From Sphingobacterium sp. PCS056 (GTDB lineage: Bacteria; Bacteroidota; Bacteroidia; Sphingobacteriales; Sphingobacteriaceae), in NCBI RefSeq assembly GCF_023273895.1, contig NZ_CP096883.1, positions 2,170,001 through 2,234,000 on the forward strand: a DNA stretch of 64,000 bases, read 5' to 3'. Positions 23,571-32,614 of this stretch are shown piece after piece. Positions within the stretch are counted from its first letter, which is position 1, and every line of letters begins with the position of its first letter. Under the pieces are notes generated by a model. The model saw only the letters and a program-made list of their open reading frames with translations. It was not told the origin of the DNA and searched no databases. The translations under genes were made by a program, and so were the position numbers.

Positions 23571-23600
23571 AAAAAGGTTTGCTAATAGCAAACCTTTTTT
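23571..23600. terminator. Bidirectional terminator
   Basis: AAAAAGGTTTGCTA pairs with TAGCAAACCTTTTT across a minimal loop, with A and T runs on both sides, between convergent genes. Confidence 0.88.
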
Positions 23601-24070
23601 TATTTTTCTATGATTGATTTTAGATCTGCTGGAGAATAATTGATTGATTTTAATGTTTTGTTATCCTCTGTTCTGAATACTAAAAACAAGCCATCTACTT
23701 CTTTGTAGTAACTGTCTACATCTTTTGTATTTTTATAGTGGTCTATAGTGGCTTCTGCTTCTTCTATTGATTGACAAGCTTTACTCATATTGGAGCGTTG
23801 AACTTCTTCAAATAACTCATTAAACTTATCTTTTAGACCAAATTCTAGAACGGCACCTGCCAATACATACTGGATATCACATAATGCATCTGCTACTTCT
23901 ACAAGATCGTTATTTTGAATAGCTTCTTCCAATTCTTTCAATTCTTCTGCAATCAGAGATACGCGTAGTGCACTGCGTTTCTCACTTGGAATTGTTGGTT
24001 TTTCTAATATCGGATGTTGGAAAACTTTATGAAATTCAGCTACGGATGTTAATGTTTTTGGATCAGTCAT
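23600..24070 (-). CDS. MazG-like nucleoside triphosphate pyrophosphohydrolase
   Basis: A 156-residue all-alpha NTP pyrophosphohydrolase, expected to split an NTP or dNTP to the monophosphate and pyrophosphate with Mg. The metal site pattern is intact: Glu42/Glu43, Glu46, then Glu58, Asp61 and Asp65 (EELKELEE ... EVADALCD). The C-terminal 50 residues (DSYYKEVDGLFLVFRTEDNKTLKS) extend beyond the minimal MazG core, as in phage-type and housekeeping-type relatives. The substrate is unknown; house-cleaning of modified nucleotides is typical. It lies about 100 bp beyond the end of the pseudouridine synthase gene, with a terminator between. Confidence 0.85.
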   Translation of the reverse strand: MTDPKTLTSVAEFHKVFQHPILEKPTIPSEKRSALRVSLIAEELKELEEAIQNNDLVEVADALCDIQYVLAGAVLEFGLKDKFNELFEEVQRSNMSKACQSIEEAEATIDHYKNTKDVDSYYKEVDGLFLVFRTEDNKTLKSINYSPADLKSIIEK

Positions 24071-24130
24071 GTTATATTTTATTTGTTGCTAAATTATGTA
24101 ATATTATCTAATTTAAAAATTAGGTGTAAT

Positions 24131-24155
24131 AAAAAAGCAGCTGTGAAGCTGCTTT
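24131..24155 (-). terminator. Terminator of the pseudouridine synthase gene
   Basis: Read on the minus strand: arms AAAGCAGC and GCTGCTTT with a six-base loop, then TTTTATT, 20 bp after the stop. Confidence 0.8.
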
Positions 24156-24174
24156 CTGTATAAAGGAGTAATAA

Positions 24175-25896
24175 TTAAATTAAATGCTTCAATTGAACTA
24201 ATTCTCGCTCTTCAATATATCTCCAACGACCTCTAGGTAAATCCTTTTTAGTCAAATTGGCATAAACAACGCGATCTAGTTTTACGACTTCATAGCCTAA
24301 TGATTCAAAAATACGTCTTACAATACGATTTTTACCACTATGGATCTGTACGCCAATTTCTTTTTTACTTCCACCTATTACGTAGCTCAGGTCATCCGGT
24401 TTTACAAAACCATCTTCCAGCTCAAGACCGAATACAATTTTATTGAAGTCACCTTGAGTTAAACTTTTATTAAGTTCTACGTTATAGATTTTACTGATAT
24501 TATTGCGAGGATGCGAAAGCTTTTCTGCTAAATTACCATCATTTGTCATCAACAATAAACCTGTTGTATTTCTATCTAAACGACCGACAGGGTAAATACG
24601 TTCTTTTGTTGCTTTTGATACTAATTCCATTACTGTGTGACGTTCTTGCGGATCATCAGTTGTCGTGATGTAATCTTTTGGTTTATTTAATAAAACATAA
24701 ACCATTTTCTCACGTTTCAGACGTTCACCGTTATATTTGATGTCATCTTTTGCAGGATCTACTTTAGCGCCTAATTCAGTGACAGCTTCACCATTTACGC
24801 TCACAACACCTGCTGCAATCAATTCATCTGCTTTTCTTCTGGAACATACCCCAGAATTAGCGATATAGCGATTTAAACGAATTAAGCCGTCATTTTGAGA
24901 TGAAGATTTAGCACGCTGAGGTCTTTCAGAGCTTCTTCTTTCTGTAGATCCTTCTTTACGATCTTCTTCACTATTGAATTTTTTATAAGAAGATTTGTAT
25001 TGTCTATCTGATTTATCCCTAGCAGGACGCTTAAAGTCTGTCTGTTCTCCTTCAGATTTTTGAAAAGATCTACCTTCTTTATTAAAAGGTTTGTCAAAAC
25101 TTCTTTTTCTATCTGAGTTTTCACCGTCTTTTTTGAAAGGTCTATCACCTCCAAAAGATCTACCTTCTTTATTGAAAGGTTTGTCAAAACTTCTTTTTCT
25201 ATCTGAGCTTTCACCATCTCTCTTGAAAGGTCTATCGCCTCCAAAAGATCTACCTTCTTTATTGAAAGGTTTGTCAAAACTTCTTTTTCTATCTGAGCTT
25301 TCACCATCTCTCTTGAAAGGTCTATCGCCCCCAAAAGATCTACCTTCTTTATTGAAAGGTTTATCAAAACTTCTTTTTCTATCTGAGCTTTCACCATCTC
25401 TTTTGAAAGGTCTATCGCCTCCAAAAGATCTACCTTCTTTATTAAAAGGTTTGTCAAAACTTCTTTTTCTATCTGAGCTTTCACCGTCTCTTTTGAAAGG
25501 TCTATCGCCTCCAAAAGATCTACCTTCTTTATTAAAAGGTTTGTCAAAACTTCTTTTTCTATCTGAGCTTTCACCATCTCTCTTGAAAGGTCTATCGCCT
25601 CCAAAAGATTTACCTTCTTTGTTAAAAGGTTTGTCAAAACTTCTTTTTCTATCCGAGTTTTCTCCATCAAATTTTTTGAAAGGTCTATCACCTCCAAAAG
25701 ATTTTTTGTCGTTACTATATGGTCTGTCTGTGTTATCTTTATTGCCGAATGATGAACTTCTCGGTCTTTTACTATCTTTGAAATTAGATGATCTATCATC
25801 TTTTGAACGATCACCTCTTGGTTTGAAGTTTTCTGAGGTACTTCTTGAGTTTTTGGAGTTGTCATCACGACTGTTCCGTTTATTGCTGAATGGCAT
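24175..25896 (-). CDS. RluB/RsuA-family pseudouridine synthase with repeat-rich N-terminus
   Basis: Makes pseudouridine in rRNA (23S by the RluB-like sequence). The C-terminal 230 residues carry an S4 RNA-binding domain (RLNRYIANSGVCSRRKADELI) and the catalytic domain with Asp441 in GRLDRNTTGLLL and the RIFESLGYEVVKLDRV strand. The first 340 residues are a low-complexity, Lys/Arg/Asp/Ser-rich region with seven copies of a 30-residue unit, encoded by a near-perfect 90-bp tandem repeat. This tail is likely disordered and may bind RNA. I chose the ATG at 25896; a start ten codons earlier (25926) is possible. Repeat number probably varies between strains. Confidence 0.9.
   Translation of the reverse strand: MPFSNKRNSRDDNSKNSRSTSENFKPRGDRSKDDRSSNFKDSKRPRSSSFGNKDNTDRPYSNDKKSFGGDRPFKKFDGENSDRKRSFDKPFNKEGKSFGGDRPFKRDGESSDRKRSFDKPFNKEGRSFGGDRPFKRDGESSDRKRSFDKPFNKEGRSFGGDRPFKRDGESSDRKRSFDKPFNKEGRSFGGDRPFKRDGESSDRKRSFDKPFNKEGRSFGGDRPFKRDGESSDRKRSFDKPFNKEGRSFGGDRPFKKDGENSDRKRSFDKPFNKEGRSFQKSEGEQTDFKRPARDKSDRQYKSSYKKFNSEEDRKEGSTERRSSERPQRAKSSSQNDGLIRLNRYIANSGVCSRRKADELIAAGVVSVNGEAVTELGAKVDPAKDDIKYNGERLKREKMVYVLLNKPKDYITTTDDPQERHTVMELVSKATKERIYPVGRLDRNTTGLLLMTNDGNLAEKLSHPRNNISKIYNVELNKSLTQGDFNKIVFGLELEDGFVKPDDLSYVIGGSKKEIGVQIHSGKNRIVRRIFESLGYEVVKLDRVVYANLTKKDLPRGRWRYIEERELVQLKHLI
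25074..25706. repeat. Seven 90-bp tandem repeats in the pseudouridine synthase gene
   Basis: Unit boundaries fall every 90 bp (for example at 25141, 25231, 25321, 25411, 25501 and 25591), the last copy being 93 bp. Divergence between copies is a few bases, mostly synonymous. Because the unit is a multiple of three, three different frames on both strands remain open through the array; only the minus-strand synthase frame is taken as coding. Confidence 0.9.
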
Positions 25897-26041
25897 CTTA
25901 TTACTATAAAATAATGTGAATGGCAAAGTTAGCTATAAAATTCTTTTTTTTCTAGGATTTAATTTAAATATTTTTTTTGTGGATTTAAAGTTACAAAATA
26001 ATCAAGGTTAAAATAGCTTTAAACCCTGAAAATGGTAAGTG

Positions 26042-26073
26042 TTTGTTTTTTAAGTAAATAGTCTTTATCTTTG
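26042..26073 (+). promoter_or_regulatory. Promoter of the lytic transglycosylase gene
   Basis: TTTG (26042-26045), 20 bp, TATCTTTG (26066-26073), close to the Bacteroidetes consensus; leader of about 65 nt. Confidence 0.65.
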
Positions 26074-26143
26074 TAGCCTTGAATTTGTACCAAGCTATTT
26101 TTTGATCGATTTTATCGTGGATAGGGTAGCATTAAGGGAGTGA

Positions 26144-26950
26144 ATGTTTAGAAAAAAAGTACTATGTTGTAGTCTGATTTTGTCGGCGTTAGTGTTGTCA
26201 AAATTATACTCAAACCCAAACACAATTGCTACAGGTGATGATAAGATCATTGCTATGAAAGCGCCAAGTAATCTTGCTCATGAGGAAGATGAAAAGGAAA
26301 AGAATGATAATGAAGAAAATAATCATTATTTAAGTTCATTGACATTTGCTAATGATACATTACCGATCGATCGGCCACATGTTGAAAGCAAATTGTTACG
26401 ATATTTTAAAAACTTCTCTTTCAGTAAGAGAGGCTCTTACAGTCTTCATAAAAAAGCAGAGACCTATCTGCCGCAGATTGAAAAGATTTTAGCATCCTAT
26501 GGTATTCCTGAAGACTTTAAGTACGTTCCATTAGTAGAAAGTGGATTGGACAGAGGAGTAGTTTCAACTAAAGGCGCTGGTGGTTATTGGCAATTTATGC
26601 CTGCAACTGCAAGACTTTATGGGTTGAAAGTAAATGGAAGTGTAGACGAGAGACGGGATTTGGTTAAATCCACTCATGCCGCAGCTAAATACATTAAATC
26701 ACTTTACAAACAGTTTGGAAATTGGACTCTTGTAGCAGCTGCATATAATGTAGGTGGGGGTAGTCTTAAGGGCTCCATCAGACGCCAGAAGGAGGATAGT
26801 TATTACAATTTGAAATTGAATAATGAAACTGGATCGTATGTTTATAAATTGATCTCGATGAAGGAAATCATTGAAAACCCTCAAAAGCATGGTTATAAGC
26901 GTTATGCTAATCGGGTTGACGAAGAGGATCCAAACAAAAACATGTTATAA
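26144..26950 (+). CDS. Lytic transglycosylase (MltD/SLT type)
   Basis: A 268-residue peptidoglycan-cleaving enzyme acting in the periplasm. The N-terminus MFRKKVLCCSLILSALVLSKLYS is a signal peptide or anchor, followed by an acidic linker. The SLT domain spans about residues 100-230 with the catalytic Glu132 (PLVESGLDRG), the GYWQFMPATARLYGL motif and AAYNVGGGSL. No LysM domain follows, unlike longer MltD proteins. Its terminator has been split by the IS256-family element that begins 25 bp after the stop codon. Confidence 0.92.
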   Translation: MFRKKVLCCSLILSALVLSKLYSNPNTIATGDDKIIAMKAPSNLAHEEDEKEKNDNEENNHYLSSLTFANDTLPIDRPHVESKLLRYFKNFSFSKRGSYSLHKKAETYLPQIEKILASYGIPEDFKYVPLVESGLDRGVVSTKGAGGYWQFMPATARLYGLKVNGSVDERRDLVKSTHAAAKYIKSLYKQFGNWTLVAAAYNVGGGSLKGSIRRQKEDSYYNLKLNNETGSYVYKLISMKEIIENPQKHGYKRYANRVDEEDPNKNML

Positions 26951-26974
26951 AAAAAGGGCTTGAATTTTTCAAGC
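26950..26974 (+). terminator. Left half of a terminator split by an insertion sequence
   Basis: An A run, GGGCTTGAA and a partial return arm TTCAAGC remain here; the rest (TTCAAGCCC and T run) lies at 28321-28336. Without the element the two would form a 15-bp hairpin with runs of A and T, a bidirectional terminator between the transglycosylase and lolA. The remaining left hairpin (7 bp) has no T run. Confidence 0.8.
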
Positions 26975-28320
26975 GGGAGTGTAACGTCAACTGTGTCATT
27001 GGATTAAAATCTTAAAAACCTCTTTCCAGTTTGAGTCTATCCCCAAATTTAATATAAAGTTGGGATATGGTCAAACCCCAGTTATGCATTGGCATCGTCC
27101 ATTTTTTTGCGATATCCTTTATGATCAGATACATCAATTTCATTAGTGCCTGTTCAGAACTGAAAGCGCCTTTAGATTTAATGATTTTTCGTATCTGACG
27201 GTGCATTCCCTCAATCGGATTTGTGGTGTATATAATCTTGCGAACCTGATCCTCGTACTCAAAGAAAGTGGAAAGATTGGTCCAATTATCCATCCAGGAT
27301 TTGGCAGCAAGAGGATATTTCTTGCCCCATTTTTCCTCGAAAGACAGCAGGTTTTCATATCCCATTTCTTCGTTCACGGCTTTATAGACCGGTTTTAGAT
27401 CCTCCATTACAAGCTTTTTATCTTTCTCAGTTACATAACGCATGCTTGTTCTGATCTGATGAACAATACACAGCTGAACCTTTGTTTTTGGAAAAATAGT
27501 TTCTATGGCCTCGGGAAACCCTTTTAGACCATCAATACAAGCAATAAGGATGTCTTCAACGCCACGCTGCTTCAGATCTGTAAGCACAGAAAGCCAGAAC
27601 TTAGCCCCCTCATTTTCTGAACTATAAAGACCGATCAGATCTTTTCTACCATCCATACCGACTCCTAGTATGTTATAAATAGCTCTTGATTCAACCGTTC
27701 CATTCTGGCGAACCTTAATGTGCATACAGTCTAAGAATACAAAAGGGTAAACAGCTTCCAAGGGCCTACTACGCCACTCATTTACTGCCGGAAGCACACT
27801 TTCTGTTATACGGGATATTTCTGTGGCAGAGATCTCCATAGCATACATTTCGCGGATAAACTCACTTATAGCCCGTGTGCTCATTCCTTTGGCATACATG
27901 CTCAGCACGTGTCCCTCAAGTTGTTCAGTGATGATTAATTGTCTTTTAGGCACTACTTTAGGCTCAAACGTGCCGGATCTATCACGGCTTGTTTCTAGCT
28001 CAAATGTTCCGGTATTGAGACCTCGGACAGTCTTTTTTGTCTTGCCATTTCGACGGTTGCTATTACCTGACGCTTTTTCTTCGTTCAGATGATTCTCCAG
28101 CTCACCATCCATCATTGATTCCAACAGATGCTTCATTAACGGCGCTAGGACGCCATCATTGGGAGACAAACTTTTACCTTCGTAAAGACCTTGTATGGCT
28201 TCTGCCTTGAAGCGTTCAAAGTCGAATGGGTCTTTTTCTTTCATGACCGTGTCGTTTGAATAATTGAATATAAATAATCTTATTGAATTATTCCTCTGAC
28301 ACAGTTCAGGTTACAGTCTC
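26975..28320 (-). mobile_element. IS256-family insertion sequence, intact (1346 bp)
   Basis: The ends are imperfect inverted repeats: the left begins GGGAGTGTAACGTCAACTGT and the right, read inward, GAGACTGTAACCTGAACTGT, both continuing GTCA. They are flanked by an 8-bp direct repeat TTTCAAGC (26967-26974 and 28321-28328), matching the 8-9 bp target duplications of the family. One full transposase gene fills the element. The perfect target repeat suggests a fairly recent insertion. Confidence 0.92.
27012..28244 (-). CDS. IS256-family transposase
   Basis: A full-length 410-residue mutator-type DDE transposase. The first catalytic Asp is in FVFLDCMHIKV, the second in CIDGLKGFPEAI, followed by the family signature VQLCIVHQIRTSMRYV; the third acidic residue lies in the helical region near AVNEEMGYENLLSFEEKW. 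The C-terminal TTNPIEGMHRQIRKIIKSKG block is also typical. No frameshift or internal stop is present, so the protein should be active. It faces the same way as the upstream ftsK-lolA operon, whose read-through could transcribe it. Confidence 0.96.
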   Translation of the reverse strand: MKEKDPFDFERFKAEAIQGLYEGKSLSPNDGVLAPLMKHLLESMMDGELENHLNEEKASGNSNRRNGKTKKTVRGLNTGTFELETSRDRSGTFEPKVVPKRQLIITEQLEGHVLSMYAKGMSTRAISEFIREMYAMEISATEISRITESVLPAVNEWRSRPLEAVYPFVFLDCMHIKVRQNGTVESRAIYNILGVGMDGRKDLIGLYSSENEGAKFWLSVLTDLKQRGVEDILIACIDGLKGFPEAIETIFPKTKVQLCIVHQIRTSMRYVTEKDKKLVMEDLKPVYKAVNEEMGYENLLSFEEKWGKKYPLAAKSWMDNWTNLSTFFEYEDQVRKIIYTTNPIEGMHRQIRKIIKSKGAFSSEQALMKLMYLIIKDIAKKWTMPMHNWGLTISQLYIKFGDRLKLERGF

Positions 28321-28346
28321 TTTCAAGCCCTTTTTTATGTTATTAT

Positions 28347-29000
28347 TTATCTTAAATCTACGATTTCATATCCGCTATATTTGCTCTTATTAAAAGTAAA
28401 TAGACTGTTGTCTAAGCTCTTATTTGGGGTCTGACTTTTAATCGTGTAATTATATTGACCTCCATTTTTATCATAAATGGTAGCATCGTGAATCAACTTT
28501 GTTGATTTATTAATGCGAAGTTTGATTTTAGTATAATTCTTTTTCGTATCAGTTGGCGTTAACTGGACGACATTAAGTACTGTAGTCCCAGCTTTTTCAT
28601 TACCAACTAAGGTATATTTAAAACCTGTTTTATAAAAGCTGAAAATATTGCTTGGATCTATCGCATCTGTATTCTTTTCTATTTCGGCTATTTGAACTTC
28701 TTTTTCATCTTTCAATATGGTGTGCAAATTTTTACTGTCTGATATCAAATCTTGACTGTTCATCGTAATTTGATATTTATTATTTTTTTTGTCCAAATAA
28801 AGAATTCCAGTATCTGAATAACGCCCTTTATTGGCTGCTTGAACCACTGAAAAAGAAAAGTTTGCTTGAATAGTTTGATAGCTATCATACTTTTTACTCA
28901 CCTCAGCTAATAATTTTTTTGCAGCATCTTGCTGTGCAAATGCTGGCATTGCGCCTACTAATGTGATGACACCTAGTAATACGGACATTGTTTTTTTCAT
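28347..29000 (-). CDS. lolA: LolA-like outer membrane lipoprotein carrier
   Basis: Periplasmic chaperone that ferries lipoproteins from the inner to the outer membrane. The 217-residue protein has a cleavable signal peptide (MKKTMSVLLGVITLVGAMPAFAQ) and the LolA features: the YDSYQTIQANFSF opening, the GILYLDKKNNKYQITMNSQD strand pair and long antiparallel strands to the end. It starts 4 bp after ftsK on the same transcript, a frequent ftsK-lolA order in bacteria. Its downstream terminator is interrupted by the insertion sequence that begins about 26 bp past its stop. Confidence 0.9.
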   Translation of the reverse strand: MKKTMSVLLGVITLVGAMPAFAQQDAAKKLLAEVSKKYDSYQTIQANFSFSVVQAANKGRYSDTGILYLDKKNNKYQITMNSQDLISDSKNLHTILKDEKEVQIAEIEKNTDAIDPSNIFSFYKTGFKYTLVGNEKAGTTVLNVVQLTPTDTKKNYTKIKLRINKSTKLIHDATIYDKNGGQYNYTIKSQTPNKSLDNSLFTFNKSKYSGYEIVDLR

Positions 29001-29004
29001 TTTT

Positions 29005-31692
29005 TTAATCCTTCCTTAATGTTTCTAAAAACTGTTCTAAAGAATATTCGTCGGGATAGAGTACTTCACGGGCTTTGCTGCCTTCAAAAGGTCCAACAAT
29101 TCCTGCTGACTCTAACTGATCAATTATTCTCCCAGCTCTATTGTAGCCCAGCTTTAACTTACGCTGGATTAAAGATGTTGATCCTTGTTGATGCATGACA
29201 ATCAGGCGCGCTGCCTCTTCAAATAATTGATCTCTATCGGAGAAATCAAAATCTGTTGAACCAGATCCATCGCCACTTTCGTCCACATATTCAGGTAGCA
29301 TAAATGCGGATGGATATCCACGTTGACCACCAATAAAGTCAGAAATCATTTCTACTTCTGGCGTATCTACAAATGCACATTGAATACGTATCAGATCACT
29401 ACCTGTCGATAACAACATATCTCCTCGACCAATTAATTGGTCAGCACCTCCAGAATCTAAAATAGTTCGTGAATCTACTTTAGATAAAACGCGGAATGCC
29501 AAACGTGCCGGGAAATTGGCTTTAATCGTACCTGTAATGATATTTACTGATGGACGTTGCGTGGCAATTACTAAGTGAATCCCTACGGCACGGGCTAGCT
29601 GCGCTAAACGTGCAATGGGTGTTTCAACCTCTTTACCAGCGGTCATCATCAAGTCGGCAAACTCATCTACTATAAGAACTATAAAGGGTAAGAATCGATG
29701 ACCCTCCTCAGGGTTTAATCTGCGATTGACAAATTTTGCATTATATTCTTTTAAATTACGTACTTGTCCATTTTTTAACAAGTCATAACGTTGATCCATT
29801 TCGATACAAAGTGAGTTTAATGTATTGATAACCTTCTTTGTATCTGTGATAATGGCATCTTCTTCACCAGGTAGTTTCGCTAAAAAGTGACGTTCTATTT
29901 TTTTAAATAATGAAAGTTCTACTTTTTTTGGATCGACTAGTACAAATTTTAATTCTGCTGGATGTTTCTTATATAAAAGAGATGTCAAAATAGCATTGAT
30001 ACCTACTGATTTACCTTGACCTGTTGCACCAGCAACTAGTAAGTGAGGCATTTTGGCCAAATCTGCTATATAAACTTCATTCGAGATGGTCTTTCCTAAA
30101 GCAATCGGAAGATCCATATCTGTTTTTTGGAATTTTTCCGTTGCAATTACAGATTTCATCGAAACCATTTCTGGATTGCTATTTGGTACCTCGATACCGA
30201 TCGTTCCTTTTCCTGGCATCGGTGCAATAATACGAATACCTAGAGCGGCTAAACTTAAGGCGATATCGTCTTCCAGGTTTTTGATTTTCGAAATACGTAC
30301 ACCAGGCTTAGGGATGATTTCATATAAGGTTACAGTTGGACCAATGGTCGCCTTGATGTGTTCAATCTCAATGTTATAGTTTCTTAACGTATCAACAATT
30401 TTATTTTTATTGACTTCTAGCTCTTGTTGGTTAATCGTAATTTTCCCCGTTCCATAATCTCGCAATAGGTCTAATGTTGGATGTTGGTATCCTGCTAGAT
30501 CTAACTTGGGATCATATTGACCAAACTGTGCAACGAGATCATTAGCTGTAATGATTTTTTCTTCTTTTAATGATTCGACCTCTAATTCGTGATCCGTTTC
30601 GGGAGTGTCCTCTATAACTGGATCTAATTCTATCGGGTCGTCTACCGTAAATGAAATGCTGTTATCCGAAGCAACCTCTTGTTCTTCCTTAACTTCACGA
30701 GCTGGTTCTTCAATTTCAAATGGAATCACAACCTTATTTTCAGGTTTGATTTCCGAGATGGGTAAAACAATCTCTTTATGGGGAGGAGGCAGGTCTTCAT
30801 TTAATCGAATATCTCCATTTCTATGAGACTGAAATTTATCGTTGAGGCTAGGTGCAGGAGTATAAGTCTCCCTTCTATTGATTAAAGGCTCTGATACGAT
30901 CGGTTCAGAAGACCGAATCGTGTTGGTATAACTATCTTCTTCCTCAACATTTAATTCGTCCTCATCTTCTTCGCTGTTTTTACGTGAATCGAAAATACTG
31001 AATTTAAGGTCCAGATTGTATACTAAGATCAATGTTGTTAAATACGCAAAGATCAATATACCAGCTACACCTACTGTACCGATTTGAGCCTCCAATAACT
31101 TATTTGTCCAAAAACCAAACTTTCCTTCTAAGATATGGGGAACTTTGGCAAAAAAACTATGTAGAAATCCTAATGTAACAGATATGAAAACAATCGCTAT
31201 AAAGGAATAGATAATAGTACGGTAGACCGGTAGGATTGATTTTTTGTACAATAATTTATACCCAATTACAAAAAATACAAGTATAAACAAGAAAGAAGCT
31301 ACACCAAACCAATTGTAGATAAATTGATTTGCGAATAATGCACCGTATTTTCCTAGTCTATTTTGTACAACAGGAAGCTCTATATCAGGATTATCGATTT
31401 CTTCGGCTGTATTCATCACGACGCCCCAACCACCATTATTAGTGGCGATATAGCTTTGATCTTCTGACCAGGTGAATAAATACGAAACAAATGCAATCCC
31501 CAATAAGACTGCACATAGTATGAGAAATGCACCTAAAATTTTTACTAATTTTTGTTGCATTTCTGATAAGTCTCTAGCTGGAGCTTCCTCTTTATCTTCT
31601 ACCTTCTTATTCTTGGGAGTCTCTTTTTTTGTACTCCTCTTAAATGATGTATTAGCGCTAGATGGTCTGAATGTATTTCCTTTATTTGACAT
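29005..31692 (-). CDS. ftsK: DNA translocase FtsK/SpoIIIE
   Basis: Septal motor that pumps chromosome ends into daughter cells and aids dimer resolution. Four N-terminal membrane helices lie in roughly the first 220 residues, then an acidic linker of about 160 residues, then the motor with Walker A GATGQGKS, Walker B LIVDEFADLMM and the HLVIATQRPSV segment. The C-terminal gamma winged helix (QRKLKLGYNRAGRIIDQLE) is present. I use ATG 31692 because a -7 element (31718-31725) sits directly upstream of the earlier ATG at 31716, which would place that codon at or before the transcription start. lolA follows after 4 bp. Confidence 0.95.
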   Translation of the reverse strand: MSNKGNTFRPSSANTSFKRSTKKETPKNKKVEDKEEAPARDLSEMQQKLVKILGAFLILCAVLLGIAFVSYLFTWSEDQSYIATNNGGWGVVMNTAEEIDNPDIELPVVQNRLGKYGALFANQFIYNWFGVASFLFILVFFVIGYKLLYKKSILPVYRTIIYSFIAIVFISVTLGFLHSFFAKVPHILEGKFGFWTNKLLEAQIGTVGVAGILIFAYLTTLILVYNLDLKFSIFDSRKNSEEDEDELNVEEEDSYTNTIRSSEPIVSEPLINRRETYTPAPSLNDKFQSHRNGDIRLNEDLPPPHKEIVLPISEIKPENKVVIPFEIEEPAREVKEEQEVASDNSISFTVDDPIELDPVIEDTPETDHELEVESLKEEKIITANDLVAQFGQYDPKLDLAGYQHPTLDLLRDYGTGKITINQQELEVNKNKIVDTLRNYNIEIEHIKATIGPTVTLYEIIPKPGVRISKIKNLEDDIALSLAALGIRIIAPMPGKGTIGIEVPNSNPEMVSMKSVIATEKFQKTDMDLPIALGKTISNEVYIADLAKMPHLLVAGATGQGKSVGINAILTSLLYKKHPAELKFVLVDPKKVELSLFKKIERHFLAKLPGEEDAIITDTKKVINTLNSLCIEMDQRYDLLKNGQVRNLKEYNAKFVNRRLNPEEGHRFLPFIVLIVDEFADLMMTAGKEVETPIARLAQLARAVGIHLVIATQRPSVNIITGTIKANFPARLAFRVLSKVDSRTILDSGGADQLIGRGDMLLSTGSDLIRIQCAFVDTPEVEMISDFIGGQRGYPSAFMLPEYVDESGDGSGSTDFDFSDRDQLFEEAARLIVMHQQGSTSLIQRKLKLGYNRAGRIIDQLESAGIVGPFEGSKAREVLYPDEYSLEQFLETLRKD

Positions 31693-31717
31693 GAATGTTT
31701 CACAGTTATCCTTCATA

Positions 31718-31725
31718 CAAACTTA
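31718..31725 (-). promoter_or_regulatory. -7 element upstream of ftsK
   Basis: TAAGTTTG on the minus strand fits TAnnTTTG. It places transcription near 31712 and supports the ftsK start at 31692. No matching TTTG at -33 was found. Confidence 0.45.
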
Positions 31726-31847
31726 GGTATTTAGAAGGAAATTTAATTGTCTTATAAACCTTTTATTTTTTGTTGTAGCATTTTATTTATAACAAACGTT
31801 TTTTATACAGACGATCGTTGAATTTGTTGAAAAATAAAAAAATAAAA

Positions 31848-32546
31848 ATGAAAAAAGTATTATTTTTTGGATTCAGTGTAATAGTTTTTATGCTGACATT
31901 AAATTCATGCAATAAGCTAGATGATGATTTCACTTATGTAGAAATCTCTGCAGTGTCTGCCGTGAATGTTGTACCTGGTTCTGCTGGATTGGATATCGGT
32001 CTGGATCAGAATAAATTGAATAATAATTGGGAAGGTGTTTTTTCTTATAACCGATATTTGTTTTATAAAAATGCTTATCCCGGCAGTAGACTAGTACGCG
32101 TTTTTGATCCAAGATCTAATACCGGAGATACCGCATTAGTAAGTAAAAAGGTAATCTTTACACCGGGTAAATTCTATAGCCTTTATGTGATCGGTAAAGA
32201 CAAAGTTGATGTGCTGGCTACTGAAGATGATTTTGGTACATTAAAGCCTGGATATGCTAAATTTAGATTTATGAATTTAAGTCCTGAAGCACCTAAATTG
32301 ACGCTTACGTTAAATGATGTGGATAGTTTAGCTGTTAAAGATAAAGCTTATAAGGATCTTACTCCTTTTAAGACTATTAAAATTGCTGATGTATATAAGC
32401 TGAAAATAAATGGTGCTGGAATGACTGAATTGTTAGGGGATTTTAAACCTGAAGATAAAGAGGTGTATACGATTTATGCTTCGGGCTTAACCTCGAGTAG
32501 CGATACCAACAAAAAATATGGTTTTCAAATTATTAAGCATAAATAA
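31848..32546 (+). CDS. DUF4397 lipoprotein, probably surface exposed
   Basis: A 232-residue lipoprotein: signal MKKVLFFGFSVIVFMLTLNSC with the lipid-modified Cys at residue 21. The residues after it (CNKLDDD) are acidic like the lipoprotein export signal of Bacteroidota, suggesting transport to the cell surface. The body has two beta-rich halves, with the DUF4397 hallmark AKFRFMNLSPEAPKLTLTLNDV. Function is unknown. I use the ATG at 31848, not the earlier one at 31818, because the signal peptide starts there. Confidence 0.85.
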   Translation: MKKVLFFGFSVIVFMLTLNSCNKLDDDFTYVEISAVSAVNVVPGSAGLDIGLDQNKLNNNWEGVFSYNRYLFYKNAYPGSRLVRVFDPRSNTGDTALVSKKVIFTPGKFYSLYVIGKDKVDVLATEDDFGTLKPGYAKFRFMNLSPEAPKLTLTLNDVDSLAVKDKAYKDLTPFKTIKIADVYKLKINGAGMTELLGDFKPEDKEVYTIYASGLTSSSDTNKKYGFQIIKHK

Positions 32547-32583
32547 ATATTTCCGTTATAATTTTGGTTGATTATAATCATGA

Positions 32584-32614
32584 AGCCTGTTCTGAGAAGA
32601 ACAGGCTCTTTTTT
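32584..32614 (+). terminator. Terminator of the DUF4397 gene
   Basis: Arms AGCCTGTTCT and AGAACAGGCT, loop GAGA, then CTTTTTT. Confidence 0.9.

Noticed and set aside
25074..25706. CRISPR array
   Set aside because: The repeats are contiguous 90-bp coding units without spacers, and no cas gene is near.
24882..25868. 328-residue minus-strand frame overlapping the same repeats
   Set aside because: Same cause; it is out of phase with the recognisable S4/pseudouridine synthase frame.
25091..25909. 272-residue + strand open frame opposite the pseudouridine synthase
   Set aside because: It exists only because the 90-bp repeats keep other frames open; its translation is a Leu/Ser-rich repeat with no start context or family.
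31693..31716. Upstream ATG as ftsK start
   Set aside because: It lies one base after a -7 element, so it would be at or upstream of the transcription start.
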